Assembly (NCBI GenBank): GCA_964618855.1
Contig: CAZUCD010000103.1
Span: 1 to 13,245, forward strand
Source of the DNA: CAZUCD01 sp964618855
GTDB lineage: Bacteria; Sumerlaeota; Sumerlaeia; SLMS01; JANRJK01
Direction: 5' to 3'
DNA length: 13,245 bases
Under the pieces are notes generated by a model. The model saw nothing but the letters and a program-made list of their open reading frames with translations. It made no database searches and was not told the origin of the DNA. Positions 1 to 6,339 of this stretch are shown here, piece by piece (position 1 is the stretch's first letter; each line of letters opens with the position of its first letter). A program made the translations under genes and the position numbers.

Positions 1-49
1 TTGACTACGGATCAAGGGGTCGGGGGTTCAAATCCCTCCGGGCGTGCCA
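1..49 (+). tRNA. tRNA-Arg (anticodon ACG), 3' part
   Basis: This is the 3' part of a tRNA gene cut by the window edge. Positions 1-4 and 12-16 are the anticodon stem (TTGA/TCAAG; the first base of the stem lies outside). The loop CTACGGA at 5-11 puts anticodon ACG at 7-9, which reads Arg codons CGU/CGC after A-to-inosine editing. A 5-base variable loop (17-21), a T stem GGGGG/CCCTC with loop TTCAAAT (22-38), acceptor strand CGGGCGT (39-45), discriminator G46 and encoded CCA (47-49) follow. The D arm and 5' acceptor strand are not in the window. Confidence 0.93.
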
Positions 50-85
50 CCCCCCTCACAGTTTGATCGATGCCGGGTAGTCGCT

Positions 86-111
86 CACGGCGCCTGCGCG
101 GTTGTGTTTTT
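86..111 (+). terminator. possible weak terminator after the tRNA
   Basis: CACGGC (86-91) can pair with GTTGTG (101-106), including two G-U pairs, around a 9-base loop, and five T residues follow at 107-111. The stem is short and weak, so this could be chance. It sits about 40 bases after the tRNA end, where a terminator would be expected. Confidence 0.25.
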
Positions 112-265
112 CTCCACTCTCCGGTTGCGGCGGGGCTTGGGGGGACGTCAGCCTCCCGGGCTTGCGCCTGACGGATGGATGGGGGGTTGCGCCCTGATCG
201 GTCGCTCCCTTGCCCAAGCCAGCCAGCCGCTCGAAGGCATCCACTCGCCAAACGATGGCAATGCC

Positions 266-292
266 CGCACGCGTCCGGATGGACGCGATGTG
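266..292 (+). other. hairpin in the trigger factor leader
   Basis: CGCGTCC (270-276) and GGACGCG (281-287) form a perfect 7-bp stem with loop GGAT. Past a bulged A288 the stem can continue by four more pairs (266-269 with 289-292, one G-U). No T run follows, so it is not a classical terminator. It lies about 20 bases upstream of the ribosome site of tig and would be in its 5' untranslated region if transcription starts upstream. Apart from this and the weak hairpin near the tRNA, I see nothing else recognisable between 50 and 325. Confidence 0.4.
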
Positions 293-325
293 CCCCCAAC
301 GCTCCCCAGGAGTCAGGATTCCGAG

Positions 326-1780
326 ATGGAAACCACGGCCACCGCAGAGGCCCAAAAGAAGAAGACTTCGGCCCTTGAAGCCATCCTCGAGCGCAAGTCG
401 CGCCCGGTCCAGTTCACCGTCGTGGACCACAACAAGCTACCCGGTTCGCGCTGGCGGTACGAGGCGCGGATCGACGACGGGCAGGCGACGGAACTGCTCG
501 ACGAGGTCGTGAAGGAGTTCTCGAAGGCGGTGCGCGTGCCAGGGTTCCGCCCGGGCAAGGCCCCCGCGCACCTGGTGCGGAACTACTTCGACGGCGCGGC
601 GCGCGAGGAAGTCGTCAAGCGCATCACCCCGCGCCTCGTCGAGTTGATCGCAGAGCAGAACAACTACGACATCATCGGCCAGCCGACGCTCATGTCCTAC
701 AAGAGCGACAAGGAGCACGGCACGCAGATCGAGGTGGCGTTCGAGGTCCGGCCGGTCGTCGAGGTTTCCGACGAGACATTCGCCAACCTCGCCGTCGAGT
801 CCACCGAGTACATCATCGACGATTCGGTCGTGGACCGCGCGATCGAGCGCCTGCGCGTGCAGGCGGCGAACTACCTGCCCGCGGCCGCCGACCACGGCTA
901 CCAGAAGGGCGACGGCGTCCTGATCGACTGCACCGCCTACATGGACGGGCAGTTCATCGAGGAGATGAGCGACACGAACTTCTACACGACCGAGGTGGAG
1001 AAGTTCCTCCCCGCGGAGGTTGTGGAGCAGCTCGTCGGGCGCAAGCGGGGCGAGACGGTCGAGGCGAACGTCACGCACACGCACAAGGCTCAGCACGAGG
1101 GCATGGCCGAGGCCACGGAGCACTCGCACACGACGACGTTCATCGTGACGCTGAACGAGATCAAGCGGCGGGAGCTGCCTGCGCTGGACGACGAGTTCGC
1201 GAAGGACGTGAACTCGAACGTCTCGAGCATCGCGGAGCTGCGCACGCACGTCCGCACGCGCCTGGAGGACGAGGCGAAGACCCGGACCCGCAACGAGTCC
1301 CTCGCGCGGGTGTTCAACGCCCTTGCCGAACGCGTCGTGTTCGAGCTTCCGCAGGCGCTCCTGAACGAGTCGTTCCGCTCGAAGGTCCAGAACGTCGAGC
1401 GCCGCCTGCGCGCGCAGAAGATGACGCTGAACCAGGTGACTGAGCAGCAGCGCAGGATGCTGCTGGACCAGATGGCGAACAACACGGCGATCGAGCTGAG
1501 GAACCACTTCCTCTCCGCGGCGATCACGAAGGCGTACAAGATCGAGCCGACGCAGGAACAGATCGACGCGCGGCTCGACAAACTGGCCGCGGAGTCGGGG
1601 CGCAAGCGCCTCGCCGTCCTGGCGGGCCTCGAGAAGAACAAGATGTACGGTGCATTCGTCGACGAGATCCGCGCGGAACTCGTGAACGACTTCCTGCTCG
1701 GCAAGGCGACCATCACCTACAAGAAGAGCAACGAGGCCCCGGTCGAGGCGGAGCACGCGGACGAGGGCGGCGAAGGCTGA
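326..1780 (+). CDS. tig: trigger factor, ribosome-associated chaperone/PPIase
   Basis: Trigger factor binds the ribosome exit tunnel and shields nascent chains in the cytoplasm. The 484-residue protein (family about 430-480) has the ribosome-binding signature GFRPGKAP at 73-80, a central FKBP-type PPIase-like region at about 160-280, and a long helical C-terminal chaperone region that begins with the family-typical RRELPALDDEFAKDV at 281-295. I chose ATG 326 because AGGA at 315-318 lies 7 bases upstream and the N-terminus then matches the family length. The same frame is open back to 44, but that would overlap the tRNA. Odd points: the end of the PPIase region carries a His-rich segment (His 251, 253, 257, 266, 268), and the tail is acidic. 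The gene stands alone, without clpP or clpX behind it, and ends at a strong terminator. Confidence 0.95.
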   Translation: METTATAEAQKKKTSALEAILERKSRPVQFTVVDHNKLPGSRWRYEARIDDGQATELLDEVVKEFSKAVRVPGFRPGKAPAHLVRNYFDGAAREEVVKRITPRLVELIAEQNNYDIIGQPTLMSYKSDKEHGTQIEVAFEVRPVVEVSDETFANLAVESTEYIIDDSVVDRAIERLRVQAANYLPAAADHGYQKGDGVLIDCTAYMDGQFIEEMSDTNFYTTEVEKFLPAEVVEQLVGRKRGETVEANVTHTHKAQHEGMAEATEHSHTTTFIVTLNEIKRRELPALDDEFAKDVNSNVSSIAELRTHVRTRLEDEAKTRTRNESLARVFNALAERVVFELPQALLNESFRSKVQNVERRLRAQKMTLNQVTEQQRRMLLDQMANNTAIELRNHFLSAAITKAYKIEPTQEQIDARLDKLAAESGRKRLAVLAGLEKNKMYGAFVDEIRAELVNDFLLGKATITYKKSNEAPVEAEHADEGGEG

Positions 1781-1808
1781 CCGGCGCGCCGGCTCCTTCG
1801 ATGAAACT

Positions 1809-1848
1809 CGCCCCGCGGAGCGCAATGCGTTCCGCGGGGCGTTTCTTT
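1809..1848 (+). terminator. intrinsic terminator of tig
   Basis: The arm 1809-1823 pairs with 1827-1841 over 15 bp (one G-U pair at 1820/1830) around the 3-base loop AAT, and the T-rich run GTTTCTTT follows at 1841-1848. It begins 29 bases after the tig stop codon. This is a strong rho-independent terminator and isolates tig from the next gene. Confidence 0.9.
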
Positions 1849-1968
1849 GCGGATGGCGCGGGATGGGCGATTGGCGGCGTCCCACGCGGCCCGTTTCGAT
1901 TGACAGTCCGCCGCCTAGGGGTTTCCCTGAGTCCAATCGGGAAGGTCCCATCATTTCGGCGTTGCCGG

Positions 1969-1974
1969 TAAAAT
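1969..1974 (+). promoter_or_regulatory. possible -10 element before the response regulator
   Basis: TAAAAT differs from the consensus TATAAT at one position and is the only AT-rich box in this region. Transcription would start near 1980, giving a leader of roughly 17 bases before ATG 1997, and no ribosome binding site is visible there. No good -35 box stands at 16-18 bases. A perfect TTGACA at 1900-1905 is too far upstream to pair with it. Confidence 0.25.
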
Positions 1975-1996
1975 CCAAGCATATACGATTCGCATC

Positions 1997-3169
1997 ATGC
2001 CACCCGCCAACAGCTTCCGTATCCTTGCAGTGGACGACGAACCGGACATCCGGTTCCTGCTGGAGAGCGCGCTCGCGGACGCGTACGAGGTGCTGACGGC
2101 CGCCGATGGGGAGGAGGCGCTGGCAAAGGTCCCGCTCGCGCAGCCCGACCTCATCATCCTCGACCTCATGATGCCGAAAATGGACGGGTGGGAAGTTCTG
2201 GTCCGCCTGAGGCAGGAGATATCCTCCGCAAAGACCCCCGTCATCCTCCTCTCGGCGCTGAACCAAAAGGAGGACATGAAGCGCGGGTACCAGTACGGCG
2301 CGAGCGTGTACCTGACAAAGCCGTTCGAGGTGGAGCGTTTGCGCCGGAACATCGCGCTGATGTTCGAGGGCAAGGCGCCGGGCCCGAAGAAGCACTCGAT
2401 CGAGGCGGTCCGTTCCGGGAGGACGGACTCCTCCGAGGCGATCAATCCGACGGCGGAACCGGCGGAGATTCCCCCCACGGCGAAGCCCGCGGACTTTGTG
2501 CAGCGGCGAACGACCTCCAGCGACCTGGTCCAGACGCGGGGCGTGCTGCCGAAGGCGCCCGCCCCGTCGGCGCGGCCGGGGGCGCCCGGGGCGCGCACAC
2601 CCTCGCAGCTTGTGCAGGGGATCCGGCCGGCGAGCCAGGCGGGCGAGCGTCCCCGCGCCCTCATCGTGGAATCCGACGCGGAGTTGCTCGAGGTCATACG
2701 CACCATCGTCGACCACGAGTGCGACACGTTCATATGCAAGGACGCCGCGGAGGGCATGACGCAGATCCAGAGCGTCGAGCCCGACCTGCTCGTGATTGCG
2801 GGGCGCATGCCCCGGGTTTCGGGGTACCAGCTGCTCGACCAGATGCGGCACGACCCGGTGATCGCTGCGATTCCCGTGATCTTCATCACGGAGAAGGACG
2901 TGTACCGCGAGAGGCTGGTCCTCCAGACGCGCGGGGTGAAACACGTGGTCGGCAAGCCGCTGCGCCCGCACGAGTTCACTCAGATCGTGCATGAGGTCCT
3001 GCGCGACGCGAACTTCGTTCTGCGCGAGAAGTCGCAGCCCGTGGCGGAGCTGCTTCTCTCCGCAGGGAAGCGCAAGGCGGTGATCGAGCAAAAGATGCTG
3101 GGACGCCCCTCGCGGGAGTCGGTCAATGCGCTCGGCGGCTTCCTGAGAGAGAACACCAAGAAGGAATAG
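1997..3169 (+). CDS. double-receiver response regulator with a pseudo-receiver
   Basis: This 390-residue cytoplasmic signalling protein consists of two CheY-like receiver domains joined by a disordered linker. Receiver 1 (about 7-122) is complete: acidic pair D13/D14, phospho-acceptor D56 in LDLMMP, S86, Y105 and K108 in the TKP motif. The linker (about 125-216) is rich in Pro, Ala, Thr and Arg and holds three similar motifs (DFVQR, DLVQT, QLVQG). Receiver 2 (about 218-338) keeps the fold plus T298 and K320, but the acidic pair is E225/S226 and the acceptor position is A268, so it should not be phosphorylated. A basic helical tail follows, with no DNA-binding or enzymatic output domain. No histidine kinase is adjacent, so the partner is unknown; the output is probably protein-protein interaction. 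ATG 1997 was chosen because the receiver begins at residue 7; there is no Shine-Dalgarno sequence. Confidence 0.88.
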   Translation: MPPANSFRILAVDDEPDIRFLLESALADAYEVLTAADGEEALAKVPLAQPDLIILDLMMPKMDGWEVLVRLRQEISSAKTPVILLSALNQKEDMKRGYQYGASVYLTKPFEVERLRRNIALMFEGKAPGPKKHSIEAVRSGRTDSSEAINPTAEPAEIPPTAKPADFVQRRTTSSDLVQTRGVLPKAPAPSARPGAPGARTPSQLVQGIRPASQAGERPRALIVESDAELLEVIRTIVDHECDTFICKDAAEGMTQIQSVEPDLLVIAGRMPRVSGYQLLDQMRHDPVIAAIPVIFITEKDVYRERLVLQTRGVKHVVGKPLRPHEFTQIVHEVLRDANFVLREKSQPVAELLLSAGKRKAVIEQKMLGRPSRESVNALGGFLRENTKKE

Positions 3170-3272
3170 CGGGACGCCGGCTGTCGCTGCCGGGGGGTTC
3201 CGACCGCGAATGCGCGGCAGGGGACCGCGTTCTTCAACGATCAGGGTTGATGCTGGGACTGGCGGCCGACGG

Positions 3273-3301
3273 TTGACGGCACGTGGCGCCCCAAATAGGA
3301 C
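3273..3301 (+). promoter_or_regulatory. possible promoter for the secretin gene
   Basis: TTGACG (3273-3278) is a good -35 box and stands 17 bases from TAGGAC (3296-3301), a weak -10 box with three of six consensus matches. The spacing is ideal, but the -10 is poor and the sequence is GC-rich. If used, the transcript would begin just before the hairpin at 3309-3327. Confidence 0.25.
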
Positions 3302-3308
3302 ATGACAC

Positions 3309-3335
3309 GCCCCCCTGCGGGAGGGGCATCATTCT
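3309..3335 (+). terminator. hairpin between regulator and secretin genes, possible weak terminator
   Basis: GCCCC (3309-3313) pairs with GGGGC (3323-3327), or alternatively CCCCT (3312-3316) with AGGGG (3322-3326) around GCGGG. It is followed by CATCATTCTT, which is only moderately T-rich. It could end the response regulator transcript or cap the 5' end of the secretin mRNA. Smaller hairpins at 3177-3193 and 3204-3217 in the same intergenic stretch have no T run. Confidence 0.35.
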
Positions 3336-3407
3336 TGATTCATGGGCATGGAACCCGTGCGGCGTGAGGCATGGGCCTTGGATTTAGATCCCGCGAGGAA
3401 TCCACCG

Positions 3408-5924
3408 ATGAGCACGGCCCCCGGGCGCTCTTTCGACCGACTTTTCCGCCGCCGTTGGACGCTGCGGCAGATGCAGGCCCTCCTGGCGGCGGTCGCCATG
3501 GCCGCGGGGCCGGCCCTACCTGCGCAGGACGAGCAACCCGCTGAGGGTGAGGGGGACGCGCCGCCCCCCCCCGGTCTGCTCACGGGGACGGGAGCGAAAC
3601 CCTCCACGCCAGCTAAGCGTGGCGAGGCGGGAACCGGCACGACGACGGTCGGAAACCGACTTCAGGTGGAGCCGCCCCCCGCCGCGTCGACAGCCCCCGC
3701 CCAGGGGGGGGACGACGAGGAGGAAGTGACGCGCAACGCCGCGGGCGAGCCGATCATCGACCTGATCTTTCCTGACACACGCATCGAAAACGTCGTCGAC
3801 TACATCAACCAGAACCAGCCCGTGAAGGTGATGCTGTTCGGCAAGACCGCGGGCGAGCGCGTGGGCGTCGTTGCGAGCGGCCTGACGCTTGAGGAAGCGC
3901 TGGGGGCGATCACGCGGCCGAAGAGCTGGGTCTACTGGAAGCTGGACGGCGACCAGGGATACGGCATCGCGGACCGGGCGTACTTCGAGTCGGAGGTGCT
4001 GCCGCGCGCATTCATCCAGAAGGTGTTCCAGCCCAAGAACCTGAAGGCGTCGGAACTCCAAAAGGCGATCACGGAACTGCTGACGAAGGGGGCGGCGAAC
4101 GGCTCCGCGATCGCGGACGACCGCACGAACAAGCTGATCGTCAACGACCTGCCCGTCGTGATCGAGCGCATCGAGCGGCTCCTGCGCGAGATCGACATCC
4201 AGCTCATCACGCGCGTCTTCCGCATCCGGCACGCAAACGTCGAGGACCTTGCCAAGAAGCTGGAGCAGTACAAGTCCGGGCCCGGCACCATCGAACTCGA
4301 CCCGAAGACGCACCTCATCATCGTGACGGACCTCCTTGCAAACATCAAGCGCATGGAGCTGCTCATCGACATCCTCGACGTCGGGCCCGAAATCGTCATC
4401 TACGACGTGAACAACATCGGCATCGATGGCAAGGATCTGGAAAGCCTCAAGACGATCATCGACTCGATCCGCACGGAAGACCTGCTCTTTGAGGTGAACG
4501 CCAAGCAGGGCGTGTTCATCCTGGAGGACATACCGAGCGTCCACGAGCGGGTGGAGCAGATCCTCCAGAGCTTCGACCGGCCCGTGAAGCAGGTCCAGAT
4601 CCAGGGCGAGATCGTGCAGACGTCCTTCGACAGGACGTTCAACTACGGTGTCGACCGGTTCATGTACTCCGGGGACATGGTGGATGCGGTGCGCTCGCAG
4701 CTCGTGAATCCGCCGGCGGGCGTGATCAGCCAGGACCTGGCGTCGGAGACGCTCGGATTCCGGGACATTGGAGAGACATTCCCCGCATACGACCTGACGG
4801 GGGGCACGATCTCCGGCGCCTTCCTGAACAAGAACGTGTACCTGCAGGCGAGCGCGGTCTTCACGGACACGAGCACGAACATCCTCCTGCAGCCGAACCT
4901 GCTGGTGAAGAACCAGGAGGCGTCGCGGCTCTTCATCGGCGCCGAGACACCGTTCCTGACCACGTTCTTCAACGACAACCAGACCGGCGGCACGACGCGC
5001 TCGACGACGCAGCAGCGCATCCAGGACGGCCTCGACTTTGAGATCACGCCCTCGATCGCGAACTCGTACCTGATCGAGCTCGACATCAAGATCAACAACG
5101 ACAAGGCGTTCAACGCGGGGGAGAACGAGGGCATCACGCTCATCGGCCGAAACAGGCAGAACATCGAAACGGTCCTGCAGATCCCGAGCGGCCAGACGCG
5201 CGTGATCGGCGGGTTGATCTCGAACACGCTGGTCGAGGGAAGCTCCGGCGTGCCGTTCCTCTCGAAGCTGCCGATCCTCGGGGGGCTCTTCGGCAAGAAG
5301 ACCAACTCCGACGGGCGCGACAACCTGATGCTGTTCATAACTCCGACGGTGGTGGAGGACGAGGTGCCGCGCTCGACCGGGACGAACGGCCGCCGCGGCC
5401 GCCTTGTCAGCGAGTACGAGGACATCCGGGACGACACGAACCTATCGCCCGAGGCGCGGCAGCGGATCGCCGAGGAACTGGACCAGCTCAACCAGCAGTC
5501 GATGGACGAGAGCAGCCTTCTAAGCAGCGACGAGACTGAGGAGCTGACGGCGATCGAGCTGCTGCGGGAGAAGCTCTCCTCGGAGGCGCAGGGCGGGACT
5601 CTGAACCCGTTCGAGCACTCGAACTACACGCCGGCGGCGAGCACGTCGACGGGGACCTCGATCAACACGTCCGGAACGGGGGCCCAGGCGGGTGGCCAGG
5701 GGCAGGGCGGGGGCCGCGGACAGCAGGGCCAGCCCGGCGCCGGCAACCAGCCCGGCCAGAGGCTCCCGGGGCAGGGGCAGCCCGGCAACAGGCGCCGCAG
5801 GCCCGGCGGGCAGGGCGGTCAGGGTGGACAAGGCGGGGCCCAGCAGCAGGGCGGCCAGAACCAGGCGGAGACGAAGCCCGCCGAGGTGCCGCCGGACCTG
5901 CGCGAGAGCACCGGCAAGCCGTAG
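3408..5924 (+). CDS. secretin-family (GspD/PilQ-type) outer-membrane channel protein
   Basis: Secretins assemble into multimeric outer-membrane gates for type II secretion, type IV pili or phage-like export. The 838-residue protein starts at ATG 3408, 7 bases after the ribosome site GAGGAA (3395-3400); ATG 3342 in frame is less likely. An Arg-rich n-region and hydrophobic stretch (about 13-39) form a signal peptide. A Pro/Gly-rich spacer (41-105) precedes an N0/STN-like domain (about 114-190), then ring-building N domains (about 198-262, 264-325, 330-392), and the secretin beta-domain (about 395-650) with NILLQPNLL at 491-499 and the hallmark VPFLSKLPILGGLFGK at 615-630. The last 190 residues are unusual: a charged helical segment, then a Ser/Thr stretch and a Gly/Gln/Pro tail with RRRR at 795-798 and GGQ repeats. 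No other secretion or pilus gene is in the window, so the system it serves is unknown. Confidence 0.92.
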   Translation: MSTAPGRSFDRLFRRRWTLRQMQALLAAVAMAAGPALPAQDEQPAEGEGDAPPPPGLLTGTGAKPSTPAKRGEAGTGTTTVGNRLQVEPPPAASTAPAQGGDDEEEVTRNAAGEPIIDLIFPDTRIENVVDYINQNQPVKVMLFGKTAGERVGVVASGLTLEEALGAITRPKSWVYWKLDGDQGYGIADRAYFESEVLPRAFIQKVFQPKNLKASELQKAITELLTKGAANGSAIADDRTNKLIVNDLPVVIERIERLLREIDIQLITRVFRIRHANVEDLAKKLEQYKSGPGTIELDPKTHLIIVTDLLANIKRMELLIDILDVGPEIVIYDVNNIGIDGKDLESLKTIIDSIRTEDLLFEVNAKQGVFILEDIPSVHERVEQILQSFDRPVKQVQIQGEIVQTSFDRTFNYGVDRFMYSGDMVDAVRSQLVNPPAGVISQDLASETLGFRDIGETFPAYDLTGGTISGAFLNKNVYLQASAVFTDTSTNILLQPNLLVKNQEASRLFIGAETPFLTTFFNDNQTGGTTRSTTQQRIQDGLDFEITPSIANSYLIELDIKINNDKAFNAGENEGITLIGRNRQNIETVLQIPSGQTRVIGGLISNTLVEGSSGVPFLSKLPILGGLFGKKTNSDGRDNLMLFITPTVVEDEVPRSTGTNGRRGRLVSEYEDIRDDTNLSPEARQRIAEELDQLNQQSMDESSLLSSDETEELTAIELLREKLSSEAQGGTLNPFEHSNYTPAASTSTGTSINTSGTGAQAGGQGQGGGRGQQGQPGAGNQPGQRLPGQGQPGNRRRRPGGQGGQGGQGGAQQQGGQNQAETKPAEVPPDLRESTGKP
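5805..5837 (+). repeat. GGQ codon repeat in the secretin tail
   Basis: Three consecutive Gly-Gly-Gln units, then Gly-Gly, are encoded at residues 800-810, inside a longer Gly/Gln/Pro-rich region (about 757-820). Synonymous codons vary between units (GGC/GGT/GGA, CAG/CAA), so the repeat looks kept at the protein level and is not a recent slippage product. Confidence 0.6.
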
Positions 5925-5934
5925 CACGCCAGGG

Positions 5935-5950
5935 CCGCCGCGCCCGGCGG
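5935..5950. other. hairpin between convergent genes
   Basis: CCGCCG (5935-5940) and CGGCGG (5945-5950) form a 6-bp GC stem with loop CGCC. It fills most of the 30-base gap between the secretin stop and the stop of the small - strand gene. No T run follows on either strand, so it is at best a transcription roadblock or an mRNA 3'-end stabiliser. Confidence 0.3.
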
Positions 5951-5954
5951 GTGC

Positions 5955-6317
5955 CTACGCCCCGCCGGCGTTCACGAGCCAAACTTTTTCGTTGTTGTCG
6001 AAGAAGACCAGAATCGATTCCGATTTGCTGACGCGGTACACGAACACGTAGTTCTTGTTCTGGATCGGGCGGTTCCTGATGTCGGCGGGCCCGAAGGTCA
6101 TGACGACGTCGGGGACGTTTTCGTCCGTCCAGACCAAATCCGGGGGGCCCTTGCGGGAGCGCACCTCGCCGACGGTCATTCCGACGCGCACGCCCGGCCC
6201 CTTGTTGAAGGCCAGGAAGGCCCAGATGATGCCGACGGCGATGAAGGCGAGCGCACTCGTCCACTTGCGGCGCGGCAGCCAGCGACGCCGCTTGGGCAGG
6301 TATGTGCGATAGCCCAT
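5955..6317 (-). CDS. small membrane protein with a possible BamE/SmpA-like domain
   Basis: I do not recognise this 120-residue protein with certainty. It has a very basic N-terminus (10 Arg/Lys in the first 18 residues), one membrane segment at about 20-37 (ALAFIAVGIIWAFLAF), and a C-terminal soluble domain. By the positive-inside rule the basic end is cytoplasmic and residues 38-120 lie outside the inner membrane. The segment VGMTVGEVRSRKGPPD (45-60) recalls the GMT..EV...G.P motif of BamE/SmpA-like small envelope domains, and the rest alternates like short beta strands ending in VFFDNNEKVWLV. That resemblance is weak evidence for function. It begins 22 bases after the etfA stop on the same strand, so it is probably the last gene of the etf operon, although no link to electron transfer is evident. 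The ribosome site is poor. Confidence 0.7.
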   Translation of the reverse strand: MGYRTYLPKRRRWLPRRKWTSALAFIAVGIIWAFLAFNKGPGVRVGMTVGEVRSRKGPPDLVWTDENVPDVVMTFGPADIRNRPIQNKNYVFVYRVSKSESILVFFDNNEKVWLVNAGGA

Positions 6318-6339
6318 CGCGCCCCCCCGACGTACCCGA

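Noticed and set aside
44..325. N-terminal extension of trigger factor to an ATG at 44
   Set aside because: It would overlap the tRNA 3' end, has no family similarity, and ATG 326 has a ribosome site at the right distance.
1900..1905. Perfect TTGACA as a -35 box for the response regulator
   Set aside because: No -10-like hexamer stands at 16-18 bases; the nearest AT-rich box (1969) is about 63 bases away.
437..3091. An 884-codon open frame on the - strand opposite tig and the response regulator
   Set aside because: It is antisense to two well-supported genes and the intergenic terminator, its product is Arg/His/Leu-rich without domain features, and long antisense frames are common at this GC content.
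3177..3217. Short hairpins behind the response regulator as a terminator
   Set aside because: The stems are only 5 bp and no T run follows either of them.
3516..4544. A 342-codon - strand open frame inside the secretin gene
   Set aside because: The + strand secretin is strongly supported by its motifs; the antisense product is a low-complexity shadow rich in Asp, Val and Leu.
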